64,000 nt of DNA from Leucosporidium creatinivorum (taxonomy: Eukaryota > Basidiomycota > Microbotryomycetes > Leucosporidiales > Leucosporidiaceae): assembly GCA_001600635.1 (NCBI GenBank), contig BCKL01000039.1, positions 1-64,000 of the forward strand, written 5' to 3'. Position 1 is the first letter of the stretch, and each line of letters begins with the position of its first letter. Positions 1 to 9,996 of the stretch are shown here, piece by piece. Under the pieces are notes generated by a model. It was not told the origin of the DNA, made no database searches, and saw only the letters and a list, made by a program, of their open reading frames with translations. The translations under genes were made by a program, and so were the position numbers.

Positions 1-394
1 GCCTGTAGAACAATGCAGTGAGTCAAACGAAGACGGCGGAGGAGAGAAGCGAAAGCCGAGCTGACCATGACTGCACATGCACCAGCAGCTTCGGCGATAC
101 GAGCTTCATCGGCGTTGACGACATCCACTGTGGTACATCAGAGCAAGGTCAGCGGTCGATTCCCAGCGGCCAGTAAAGCTCCGTCGGCTTCCGAGATTAT
201 CGAAAGCGAAGGGAGAAAGCTCACTGATCACACCTCCCTTGAGCATCTGAGCAAGTCCGCTCTGTGGTACAAAGTTATGTGTCAGCTCTGAACTAGCTTC
301 GGACCTCGCTGCAGCTCACCTTGAGGCCGAACGAGCCGTTTCCCATCGTTGCGTGGTAACCCGCTCCCTGAGTCTGCTGAGGGGGCGCAGGTGT
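1..394. repeat. Direct repeat of the right end of the window (63607-64000), left copy
   Basis: Bases 1-394 align with 63607-64000 without any insertion or deletion. Nine bases differ (226, 229, 253, 276, 279, 311, 341, 359 and one near 383) and seven positions are N in the right copy, so identity is about 97.7% at resolved sites. The repeat covers PDX1 exons 1-3 and their introns. It may continue beyond both window edges. See the right copy for interpretation. Confidence 0.95.
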
Positions 395-427
395 AGTAGC
401 AGTGCTGTCGAGTGATTGAGGGGACAT
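1..427 (-). CDS. PDX1: Pyridoxal 5'-phosphate synthase subunit PDX1 (SNZ family), 5' part, copy A
   Basis: Glutamine-dependent PLP synthase lyase subunit (Snz/PdxS). It builds PLP from ribose 5-phosphate, glyceraldehyde 3-phosphate and ammonia supplied by PDX2. Only the first 69 codons and the first two bases of exon 4 lie in the window; the gene runs out at the left edge. Exons (minus): 320-427, 225-261, 66-127, 1-2. Conserved blocks are [11 protein letters not shown] across exon 2 and [21 protein letters not shown] in exon 3, the start of the (beta/alpha)8 barrel. The ATG at 427 was chosen because it leaves a normal 36-residue leader; an in-frame ATG at 580 would add 51 unconserved residues. 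It is head-to-head with PDX2. The same segment recurs at 63607-64000 with mainly silent differences, so this may be a paralogue or an allele of that copy. Confidence 0.9.
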
Positions 428-621
428 ATTCGAAGCTGTAGAATGATCTACGAAGAACGAAGAACAACTGGCAAGAGGAAGAAGAGCGGCTGCTCGAACT
501 TGAAACTTGGCCAGCTGAGCCTCAGAGCGGACTTCGAGCGACGGCGTTTGCCGTTGGGCCGTTTCCTTGTTGCTGCTCACTCGCTTCTTAAGCTCTTACC
601 CTCCACATCGCATCGGACGCT
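428..621. promoter_or_regulatory. Shared PDX1-PDX2 divergent promoter
   Basis: A 194-bp region separates the PDX1 start codon (427, minus) from the PDX2 start codon (622, plus). SNZ and SNO genes are commonly paired head to head in fungi, which keeps the two PLP synthase subunits co-expressed. The region holds AGCTGTAG at 434-441, the reverse of a CTACAGCT word that recurs in intergenic DNA of this window. No TATA box is obvious. Calling it a bidirectional promoter is inference from geometry. Confidence 0.6.
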
Positions 622-1498
622 ATGGTACAGGATACTCAACACCCCACCGTAGGAGTACTGTAGGTCTGCAGCTCTCGCTCCTGCTCGTCCAGGCCGGCTG
701 ACTCGCTTTCCTCTCGCTTTCCGCTGTACTAGCGCGCTGCAGGGCGGCTTCTCCGAGCACCTAGAGATACTTCAAGCACTACAGCTCCCCATCGACACTC
801 TGCTGGTCCGCACTCCCTCTCAGCTCGCCCTCTGCACCGCTCTCATCCTCCCCGGCGGCGAAAGCACCACCATCTCGCTCCTCGCCCAGAAGAGCGGTCT
901 ACTGCAACCGCTGAGGGATCTTGTCAAGAGGGCACGGAACGGCGAGAAGGGAGTCAGCGTTTGGGGTACTTGCGCGGGAATGATCCTGCTCGGCGCTGAG
1001 GTGGTGGGCAAGAAAGACGGCTACGAAGGGCTGGGAGGGGTTGAGATCAAGGTCGTGAGGAATCAGTGGGGTCGACAGGTGAGTTCACAGTCCTCTGTAG
1101 CAAAGCCGACCACAGAGCTCACCCTTCTCCCCACGCAGACCGAATCCTTCTCCCACTCGCTCTCAATTCCCGTCCTCTCCTCACCCGAAACACCCTTCCC
1201 CGCCGTCTTTATTCGCGCACCAGTCGTCCATACTATCCTCCCACCCACCAAAGCTTCCTCGACCTCTACACCATCCCTCGAAGTCCTCGCCCGAGCCCCT
1301 CGGTCGATTCTCCCAACGCCGAGCCACGCCGCTCGAGCCACTGGAGGCTCCGAGCTGGGACCAGACGCCGATGTGGTGATGCTGAGACAAGGCGGAGTGG
1401 TGGTGAGCAGCTTCCATCCGGAGCTGACGGGAGATCGGAGGGTGCACGAGTGGTGGGTGAAGGAGCTGGTGCTCGGAGGTGAGGGCAACCTCGAGTAG
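622..1498 (+). CDS. PDX2: Pyridoxal 5'-phosphate synthase glutaminase subunit PDX2 (SNO family)
   Basis: Class I glutamine amidotransferase that hydrolyses glutamine and passes ammonia to PDX1 in the cytosolic PLP synthase complex. Exons: 622-659, 733-1078, 1139-1498 (247 aa; family about 190-250). VGVLALQGGFSEH at the N terminus is the family signature and is completed only after removing intron 1. LPGGESTTI forms the glutamine pocket, the nucleophile is Cys93 in WGTCAGM, and the His221/Glu223 pair is in SSFHPELTGD, so the Cys-His-Glu triad is intact. Introns carry ggctgactc and gccgacc branch-like sites. The partner PDX1 lies 194 bp away on the other strand. Confidence 0.95.
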
Positions 1499-1866
1499 TT
1501 GAGGGGGCTGAGGGTGTATCACTTTCTCCAGTCGAAGCCATTAACAACTATAAAACGCTACCACTGAGAGTAGGATGCGGGGACACACCCTGAAATACTG
1601 CAGGAGCGATCCGCCGACGAGCTGTCGCCTGCTTCGCCGAGCTGCTGTCTTCGCCAAGACTACATCCTTTCACTCTTTCTCTCTCTGCCTCCGCGTATCA
1701 AATTCTTTCGTTGATTGTCGAGCAAGCAGCACAGCTACCGCGGCATTGACAAGCCCATGAACACCGACAGTCGCCGGCCGAAATCACAGCAGCTTATCTC
1801 GCTCCACTGCTGCCCTCTTACGGTGGCAGAAATCCCTTCGATGCACGATCAAGAAGCTCCGACTAC
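1499..1866. other. Intergenic, tail-to-tail
   Basis: About 370 bp between the ends of PDX2 (plus) and the RING/TRAF gene (minus). It presumably contains both 3' UTRs. I see no conserved reading frame, RNA gene or clear repeat. Confidence 0.6.
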
Positions 1867-2628
1867 CTAGGACATGGCAGAACTCCCAGTTGTTACACCT
1901 GATGAGAGTGATGAATGAGCTTCGTGACCGAGCTTGAAAACCGAGAGCTAAGATGACGAACTTGTGGAAGATACATCGCGCGAGATGAAGGTCGAGCTTG
2001 CCACGTAAGATTGGAGCACACTCCTCACCGCCCGAAGGGCAGAGGATCCAAGCGCCGGGGCAGGCAGCGAGGTGCGCTCGCTCGGCCTTGCGGGTGACGG
2101 TCTCGGAGCAGCCAAGATGGGTATTGGAGCAAGGCTCGCTGAAGTGCCAGTACTTCGGATGTTGGAGAGGGAGAGGGTAAGCTACTGCTGTAATGTAGAA
2201 GAGCGAAGTGCACGCACGGAGCGGTGATTCTTCTCATCGCGCAAGGGAAACGTCAGCTGGCAGCCCTCGACTTTGCAGCGGACTCTGAGATGTAAACGAT
2301 CAGCTGGGGGCATTGTTAAAGACCCTCGCAGCTAGCACTCACTGCAGCTCTGCCAACGCCCAAGCAACAGGACCATCAGACCGTATCTTGATCGACTGGA
2401 CTTCCCTCCTACAGAGCGGGCAACGTTCGTGCAGCTTCCCCTCCGTATAGCAGCACTTGCGGCAGAAGGTATGGTGGGCGATGCAGAGCTCCCATGGCTC
2501 GGTGAAGACGTCCAGGCAGACTGACGGCGAGAAGCTCTGGGTGAGTTCGGATGCGACAGACAGAGGACGGAGAGCGTACCGGTGCACGTAAGGTAGTCTG
2601 GGATAGGTACAACAAAGTCCGGAGCCAT
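1867..2628 (-). CDS. RING finger / TRAF-type zinc-finger protein, probable E3 ubiquitin ligase
   Basis: Small (178 aa) protein with an N-terminal RING and TRAF-type zinc fingers, the build of RNF151-like E3 ligases. Exons (minus): 2580-2628, 2343-2520, 2218-2284, 1942-2152, 1867-1898. The RING starts with CTVCLDVF, formed across the exon 1/2 junction, continues with CIAHHTFCRKCC and ends at CPLC. After it come CKVEGCQLTF...H and EPCSNTHLGC...HLAACP...CAPILRG...HLARC, matching paired TRAF-type fingers. Total length closes in frame, but the exon 3/4 junction and the last exon have weak splice signals (the 3' end may instead read on to about 1783). A second member of the family is at 44113-45081. 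Ligase activity is inferred from the RING. Confidence 0.72.
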
Positions 2629-2986
2629 CCTGTGCGAGCTACGCGGTCGATTCGAGTGGACGAGGTGAGCGGGAGGGGAGAGGGAGGCGGTCGAGCTTGT
2701 CGAGCTCGAGTACTCCTCTCGCGGTCGTAGATGAGAAGTGAGGACGGTCAAAGTCGTTGCCCTCCAACGACTTCTGTAAGCTGGCTTTCGATGTTTCACA
2801 TCCTCTTAAGCTCGAGTCCACCACCGCACAGCAAAGCGAACCGCTCGGCGATGCTCGCTCGGCGCTCTCTTCAGCTCTCCGCCGACTACAGCAGAAGCTG
2901 GCCTACAGCCTCCCGAGCCATCTTCCTCAAATGCAAATCTAACAATGTAAATCTCCTCTCCTTCCCACATCCTTCGCCCTCCGGTT
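2629..2986. promoter_or_regulatory. Upstream region of the RING/TRAF gene
   Basis: About 360 bp between the RING/TRAF start codon and the 3' end of the NECAP gene, both on the minus strand. It contains the words CTACAGCAG and CCTACAGCC near 2887-2912, but no recognised element. Confidence 0.4.
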
Positions 2987-3992
2987 CTATCGTCGAGGAG
3001 CGGGGGGAGGAGGAGGAAGAAGGAAGCCTCCCGCACCCAGTCCGCCACCAGTCAAGCTCCCCTCTGCAGCCTTCTTCTTGGTGCTCGATCCTCCGATCTT
3101 GATGTTGAGCGTCTCTCCTGGTTTGAGGGAGAAGTCGCGGGCGGGACCTTTGGGAAGATGAGGCGAGGGGCCGGAAGGGGCGTCGAGGGGAGCGGGGGTC
3201 TGGCGTTTGGACCAGTCCTGTACGAGAGGAAGGGAGTTCAGTGAGTGTACCGAATCAGCGTCGGAATCTGAAAGGGGAAGCTCGGCGCTCGCCTCGGTGC
3301 GGAAGGGTCAAGGCTGAAGGCGCAAGGCGCACGGCTCAAGGCTCAAAGGCTCAAAGCCGGAGGTTCGGAAGCAGGCAGTTGGGAAGCAAGGAGAGCGGAG
3401 GGATCTCGACGCACCTGAAGAGCGACGTTGAAGTCGAACGATTCGGAGCGCTCGGGGAATCCCATACCGAGGTAGGCCTTCTGCCCACTATCCTGGTCGA
3501 CTACGGTGAGGACAAAGTAGCGGCTGGAATCCAGCACAGCCTCGACTCCGCCATTCGTATTGGTCTTGGAGGGCTGGTAAGGGGTGATAGCGAAGAGCTC
3601 GCCCGAATCCGGGTCCTCGAGTCGAACGAAGCACTTTGAAGGAACGTCGCTGCCCTTTTCGAGTACGCGGAGCCTTCCCCTCCATAGCGGCTGTCCCCTG
3701 CGTGAAATGGGTCAGCTACAAGCGCGACGTGCGGAGGTTGAGACGCGACGTTACATGTCTCCCTGTTTGGGCGGAACGAGTCAGCGAGTAGACCAGTCTG
3801 TGGGCAGTGAGCTAGACCTACCCATGGTGCAGCGCGATAGCCCTCCGACGACGTCCTTGGGGGGATCTATCGAAAGAGAGGGAGGGAGAGGGTCAGCGCG
3901 CGCGGCGAGAGCGGGGATTTACAGTGAGAGCTAACCCTGTAGACGTAACACTCCCTAGCAATGAACAAGACGCTCTCATATTCTTCGTCCAT
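2987..3992 (-). CDS. NECAP1: NECAP-type adaptin-ear-binding coat-associated protein
   Basis: Clathrin-coat accessory protein with the NECAP PH-like fold, acting in endocytosis with AP-2. Exons (minus): 3936-3992, 3822-3866, 3755-3762, 3415-3697, 2987-3217 (207 aa). The start MDEEYESVLFIARECYVY is the conserved family start, so the in-frame ATG at 4100 was not used. IPPRTSSEGYRAAPW, then GDM from an 8-nt exon, then GQPLWRGRLRV give the family order, followed by VEAVLDSSRYFVLTV, AYLGMGFPERSESFDFNVALQ and DFSLKPGETLNIKI. Intron 4 is long (197 nt) and holds a short degenerate repeat. The C-terminal tail is Gly/Pro-rich. Function is inferred from the family. Confidence 0.93.
3306..3358. repeat. 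Degenerate AAGGCTCAA/AAGGCGCAA minisatellite in NECAP intron 4
   Basis: About six imperfect 8-9-bp units (aaggctga, aaggcgca, aaggcgcac, ggctcaa, ggctcaaa, ggctcaaag) lie head to tail inside the 197-nt intron 4 and account for its unusual length compared with the 50-80-nt introns around it. Confidence 0.7.
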
Positions 3993-4161
3993 GTCGTTGA
4001 AATTGTAGTCGATGAGAGGGAAACGAATGAGGCGGAGGACAAGGAGCGAGCTGAACGTACGTCTCTCTCTGTTGGCTCCGACCACTTCACTTCGCTTCAA
4101 CTCCAGCTGTACCAGGCTACAGAGCTCAGCTTGAGCCCCACAGCTATCATCCTACAGGATC
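3993..4161. promoter_or_regulatory. Divergent promoter between NECAP and the next gene
   Basis: A 169-bp gap separates the two divergent start codons. It contains CCAGCTGTACC and GGCTACAGAGCTC near 4106-4128, variants of the CTACAGCT word seen in other upstream regions. The regulatory role is inferred from position. Confidence 0.45.
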
Positions 4162-7100
4162 ATGCCCTCCCCTCCCCCTCCCCCACGACCAGACGGCTTA
4201 CAGCTCACACTCTCTTCGCCATTACTCTTGCTCGACTACGCTCGCCTCCTACTCCGCTCAAGAGCTACATCTACCTCCAATCTACCACCAACAACCGAGC
4301 CTTTGGCCGTGCTCTTGTGCTTGCTCGAGTGCCTCAGCTATCTCTCGGCCTCAACCGAGCTCAAGCAAGCCTCCACCGCGACCAACGCCACAGACGGAGC
4401 AGCAGTGGCTTCGTATAGCTCAGCAGGATCCTCCAGCACCTCAGCCCGAACAACAGGAAAAGCTGGCGCCGACGAAGTCCGAAGGGACGGAGGCCCTAGC
4501 GCATGGGGGCCACGAGGGACGTCGCATGTAGCTCAGCAGCACGCAGAGGAAATCTGGGAGGATTGGTCAGACTACATGGCAGAAGTGGTGAGTAACTCGC
4601 TGTTCTATAGCTTCCCTTACCCCAGCTCATCGCGCGTCATGCTCTCGGGCTCGCCTTCTGCTGCACAGTACCTCTNCCCCGCCGACAGCGCGCCTGCGCC
4701 TTCCAGCAGCTCCTCGCCTTCATCGTCGTGGACCTCCCCGCTCTTCATCGCCTCCGTCGACATCCCCGAGCTCGGCGCCCTCGTCCGAGCTGACTCCTTC
4801 GACGCGACGACCCGCTCTCTCCTCCTCGCCGTCTGTACCTCGGCTATCAGTTACCTCAGCGCACATCCTCTTTCACCTCCAACGTCCCTCACACCTTCCG
4901 ACTTACTCGACAAGCTTCTCGCCCACCCTTCCGCCTTCCCCCCACGAACGCCGAACATCCTCTCCACCATCTCGTCGACCCTCTCTTCCCAACGCCGCGC
5001 CAGTCGAGCGACAAGATCATGCCCCTCGACTCGTACCTTCCGCTACACCCTCGTCGAAGTACTGCACCACTTCCTCGGCGAGTCGTTCAAGGAGGACGAC
5101 GAAGCGATCAAAGCGATGTACCCGGAGCGGGGGGTTGCGCCGCTTGAAGACGACGACGAAGAGGAGGAGCAGGTCGACAGGCAGTCAGGTATACGGGCAG
5201 CGACGCTTTCTATCAATCGCCGAGACGACAAGATGCGATGGGTATTTGGAGGTGTGTGGTGGCCTCTCGCCCACAATCGACGAAAGCTGACCCTTGCACC
5301 ACAGACGACTTCCAACAGAAATCACATCCCAACTCTCGGCCTTCCTCCCCGAATCCGCCAACTCCCCTCGCCATCAAACGCTCCTCCATCGGCCGAATCT
5401 CACAAGCCATGGGACTCGGCGGGCACTCGCATCACAACGCCGAGATGGAGTCGCTCAACTCGGCCGTCGTCGACTCGCCGCCAACGAAGAGCAAGAAGGG
5501 TCGACCCGTTTCAATGTCCTCCTTCGAATCCAACTCGGCCATGTCCTCGAGCCACCACGGTACGCAGGACGACCACACGCATCGTCGCGTGACTTCCACC
5601 TCCTCTTCCAACTCGCCTCTCATCGAACCTCCCTCCCCTACTTCGCCGAGCCGCCCTCTCCATCGCAGAGGCGTCTCTACCGGTGTGATTCTCTCCTCTT
5701 CTCGCGGCTTCAGTACGAAGACCCCCTACTCGCCAACGGCGCCCTTCGCCAACCTCGCCGAGGTCGACCACTACCCCATCGCCCACTCGCCCGTTGGATC
5801 CCCCACTCGTCGCATTTCCCTCGACAGCGCTCGTCTACCGCCGACGACCAATGCCCTCTCGGCGCTGGACCGCAAGGAGCTGTTGAGGAGGAGTCGCAAA
5901 CTGGAGCAAATGTTCGGCGTCCCGATGGAGGAAGAAGCGGTCGGCAAGGTTTTGCTCAAGGGCAAGCACGAGCGGAAGCAGTCGACCGCGGAGGTGCAGC
6001 ATCAGCAGAGGAAGCTCACACCTACTCGGCCGATGACCCTCCCCGGTCGCTCGAGATCCTTCTCCCATCACTCGCCTTCGAGCCCTCTGGACGACGATTC
6101 GACCGACCTCACCCTCCCCGTCGACGGTCTTCAAATGGTCCGGTCGCACTCTTCTCCCGGCGGCACTCCCTCGGCATCTCGTCCTTCGCCCTCACCGACG
6201 GAGAGCTACTTCCCTACGACCTCTCGCATCCACAACGCCACGTCCTACTCCGCTCTCGGCGGCACCCCCGAGCAGCAAAAGGAGGAGAGGAGGAAAAAGT
6301 TGGCCAAGCTGCAGCGACTATTGGGGGAGAAGGTGCCGGCCGAGATTGCGCTGTGCGATAGTCCGGGCCGGGGCTTTGGAGGAGCAGGAGGAGCGGCGAG
6401 TATGGGCCGGTCGGCGAGTCGATTAGGAGGGATGCTGAGGGGCAAGGGCTTTGGGCGAGGCAAGGAGAAGGAGAAGGAGAAGGCTTTTGGGAGGCGGGAG
6501 GAGGAGTTGGTCGTTGTGGAGAGGCAGGAGATGGATTCGGGCTCGACTAGCTCGAGGGAGAGCGGGAGGCATCGGGCGCTGGAGCCGCTCAACTCGATGT
6601 CGAAAGCCAGGAAGCTGGAGAATGTGAGGGTTGAGCTCATTAGTGTTAGTGGCTTCATCGCTGACCTCGCTCTTCTACACCACAGCTCTTTGGCGACCTC
6701 CCTCCGAAAAGCCTCTTCTCCCAAACTCAAGCCCAAACCCACCGCGACACTCGCCGCGACTCGAACGCTTCCCACGTATCCCACGCCACCTCTACTCGCA
6801 CCATCGACTCGTACCGCAACTCGATCGCTTCGCTGCAGCATCTCGTCGAAGCCGATCCGGAAGCGCTCGACCAGATCGTCCAGGTCTACGCGGATACAGC
6901 GGCAGCCAACTCGAACGACGAGCTCGTTGGATCAAGTGAGGCCGGAGCGACGACGGCTAGTACGGAGAGATCGACGCCCGACCAGGAGGGTTCCGAGGTG
7001 GAATTGACTTCGGCGATGAGGAAGGCGGCGCTGCAGGATGGCGAGACCTACACGCCTCCTCCGAACATCCCCAGCACTACGACTACCGCTCCCTCGCCTC

Positions 7101-7402
7101 TCCTCTCCTCATCGGCCTCTCCCTCGGCTCCCTCCTCGCCAGCGAACCCCTCCCTATCCCGCTCCCGCTCGCTCAACACCCCCCACTCTCACTCTCGCAC
7201 CTCCCGCCGCGCCACCAAGCTTTCCCAATTCTTTGGCACCACGCGCGGAGAAGTCTGGGGCATGCTGTTGGACGATTTGGAAGCGGCGATTGAGGAGGAG
7301 GAGGGTTTGGACGAGGAGGAGAGGGAGGAAGTCCTGGGCGGGGTGAGTCGATTGAGGGAGAGTACGGTGGTCAGTCCTGGAGGGAGAGAGAGGCAGGTGT
7401 AG
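4162..7402 (+). CDS. Uncharacterised large Ser-rich fungal protein with repeated KLxxxFG-type motifs
   Basis: No known function recognised. Probable exons: 4162-4587, 4669-5251, 5305-6623, 6686-7402 (about 1014 aa). The first intron (81 nt) is a multiple of three, so unspliced reading also stays open; an N at 4677 lies just after it. The N-terminal third is hydrophobic/helical without a clear transmembrane pattern; an acidic EDDDEEEE patch follows, then a long Ser/Pro-rich low-complexity region. Four short motifs stand out: RRSRKLEQMFG, RRKKLAKLQRLLG, ARKLENLFG (formed across the last intron) and RRATKLSQFFG. Between the last two, SYRNSIASLQHLV looks conserved. Composition suggests a phosphorylated scaffold, which is inference only. 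Confidence 0.7.
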
Positions 7403-7793
7403 ATTGGAGAAGGGAGCAGAGGGGGATGGGATCGCTTGAGCTGGCTTCGGCGACGAAGGGGGGNAAGGGGGNTCAAGGGAGCAGCAGATTCGCGCTTGTC
7501 GGGTGAAGCTTGAATGGTGTAAATGCTTTGATAGCGTTCTCTGTGATCTTCTTCGCCCGTGAAGGCTCGAAAACGGAGAGCGAGCGAGTAGCCGGTGATT
7601 GAGCGAGCCGACTTGGACCGCTCAAAGTCCGAAGTTGAAGCTGAGTCGGGGTTCAGCTCCTGCGCTATATCTCGTTCGACCTTGCTACAGCTCAGCTACC
7701 GACTGGACTCTACAAAGGAAGACTACAGCTCCCCTGTACCCCATCACGACTCGCCCACGCCAGCACGACACCTCGTCTAGCAGTTCCAGCGCG
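7403..7793. promoter_or_regulatory. Intergenic and PEX3 upstream region
   Basis: About 390 bp containing two unresolved bases (about 7463 and 7472, in a G-rich stretch). CTACAGCT occurs twice upstream of PEX3, at 7685-7692 and 7723-7730. No gene seen. Confidence 0.5.
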
Positions 7794-9996
7794 ATGCTCT
7801 CCTCGCTCGCTTCCATCCCCGGCGGAGTAGCCTCGTTTGTCAAGAATCGCCGCAAGACGTTTACATCGGTCGCCGGGACCGTCGGAGGCGCCTACTTGTT
7901 GGGCAAGTGGGGACTGAAGCGCATGGGCGACATGGCAGAGAAGGCTAGGATAGAAGGTGCAGATCGCGACAAGTGAGCAGGCGCTGTCACTGGTGCTGTA
8001 GGATGCTAGCTGATCTCATTGCTCTCCCTTTCGCTACCGCGCTACAGCCTCGCGCGGCGTTTCAACTTGAATCAGGAGGACTGCCAGTTCACCGTCCTGG
8101 CGCTGCTACTGACGCTGAGCCAGCAATTGATGGAAGAGATGGACGTGGAGAGCTGCACCAAGGAGCTGGCAGAGCTGGCGCAGAAGGCCAAGCGGGAGCA
8201 GCGGGAGCTCGAGGAGCGAGAACGGGCGGAGAAGCAGCGCAAGGAAGAGGAAGAGCGGCAACAGAAGGCGGCAGAGGCTGCTACACCCCTACAGGAGGAC
8301 TCCTCCGCCCCCATCGACCAATCTGCAGCTGCTACCGAGCATGAATCGACGACACAGGACGCCTCTCCCGCCGACTCGGCTTCGGATCCACCAGAAGTCC
8401 CTGCCGACTCTTCCGCATCTACCGACGCTCTTTCTGCCAGCTACGCCGACGCTGCTGCTCCCATTTCTCCGACCTCGCCGTCCCTCCTCTCCTCGTCAAA
8501 ACTCTCCGCCGAAGCTCCGGCCTTCTCGCCTTCCGGCTTCGCTGCACCTACTGCTCCTGCTGTCGAGGAGGAGCAGTCGAAGGAGGAACCTCAGCCGAGC
8601 GAGAGCGTGCTGCTGAGTAGGAGCTGGGCAGAGGTCGTTGCCAAGGGCGATGATAAGGCCGAGGAGGTGGGCAGCGAGGTGAGTTCTTCGCAACTTCGGT
8701 GGCTTTGAGAGCTTCGCTGATCTCTTGTACCTGTGTACAGTCCATCGCTGCTCTCCCTGAGCAGGTAGAGGAGTCGATCGTCGAGCCAGCCGAGCCCGAG
8801 AAGCCCGAACGAACTCGCGCCGAGATTTGGGAAGAGATCAAGATTCTGTGTTCGTTCTCCCGCGCTCTCCCTCCCACTTGTGCTCAACTGACGCACTTTC
8901 TCACTCGAACAGCCTTCACCCGCACCCTCACCTCGCTCTACCTGCTCACGCTCCTCACCCTCCAAACGCACGTCCAACTCTCCCTCCTCGGCCGCGCCTC
9001 CTACGTCTCGTCCGTCATTTCCACCCTTCCTCCTGCTCCCTCACCCGATCGGCGGTCCAAGGAGATGTCCTACGATGAGGATCTCGAGCTGGCTTTGTAC
9101 GGCGAGAAGACCAAGAAGGAGGAGGAGGGTGAGGTGGGAGTTGGCAAGGAGGATGAGAGGAGGTATCTGACGTTTAGTTGGTGGTTGTTGAATGAAGGGT
9201 GGAAGGGCGTTGCAAAGAGGGTCAAGAATGCTGTCGAGGAGGTTGTCGGACCGTGAGTTGCTCGAGAAGAAGAGCGCTGAAGCTGAGCTGACTTCACACT
9301 TCGGCGCGCACAGGATGGGCCTCAAGAACCAAGTCGTCTACGGCGAGCTGTCGACGCTTCTCGGTCAGATCAGGCAGAAGGTTGACTACAACGCCGATGG
9401 TAGCCTCTTCGAGTTCGTCTGGCTCCTTCGCTTCTCCTACCGCTGTCGGTTGACATATCCTCTCTGCATATACAGCTTCTCCTCCGCCCTCTTCCCCCAA
9501 AGTCCCGCCGACGAGCGCACGACCCTCTCCTCGGGCGGCATCCCCCTCTCCTCGTCCGGCCCTCCCGTCTCCCCCTCCCTCCGCCGCCTCTTGAACGAGA
9601 CCTCCGACACGCTCGACTCAGCTGACTGCGCTCTCGTCCGCAAACTCCTCCTCGACCGACTGTTCGCACAACTGGTGGAAGGACTGGAAGGAGCGTTCAA
9701 GACTCCCGTAGAGAGCGAGATGGGCAGCAGGTTCGAGGATGTGGGAGAGAGGACGGCGAGGTTGGCCGGTCTATTGCCTACTGTCGCGAGGCAGAGTAAG
9801 CGGGTGATGGACGAGGTGCCGAATGAGTACTTGGTGGTGAGTCTGGGTCCTCCCGCTCGCGTTCGCCTTCGCCGAGCAACCAGGGCCGAGCTGACCGAAC
9901 TATCGACAGGCCCTCGAGGACGTCAGGGAGTTGACCGAGTTCTCGGCCATTGTCTACTCGAGCTTTGATAGGGATAATGTGAGGGGCAGCTGCTAA
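7794..9996 (+). CDS. PEX3: Peroxisomal biogenesis factor 3 (peroxin-3)
   Basis: Peroxisomal membrane receptor that docks PEX19 with its membrane-protein cargo. Exons: 7794-7972, 8048-8678, 8741-8849, 8913-9252, 9314-9412, 9476-9836, 9910-9996 (601 aa; longer than animal PEX3 at about 370 because of a Ser/Glu-rich insert at roughly residues 140-250). N terminus: basic NRRKTF then the membrane anchor VAGTVGGAYLLGKW; next NLARRFNLNQEDCQFTVLALL, the family signature, spliced across intron 1. SFTRTLTSLYLLTLLTLQ, QLSLLGR and the C-terminal ALEDVRELTEFSAIVYSSF are also typical. Two introns use GTTCGT donors (8850, 9413); family alignment demands these junctions. The 3' end is placed at the in-frame TAA. 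Confidence 0.93.

Noticed and set aside
293-580. Upstream in-frame ATG (580) as PDX1 start
   Set aside because: It would add 51 residues with no similarity to SNZ N termini; the ATG at 427 gives the usual short leader.
4588-4625. 38-nt intron ending at CCCCAG in the gene at 4162
   Set aside because: Removing it shifts the frame into a stop within about 60 codons; the 81-nt version keeps frame.
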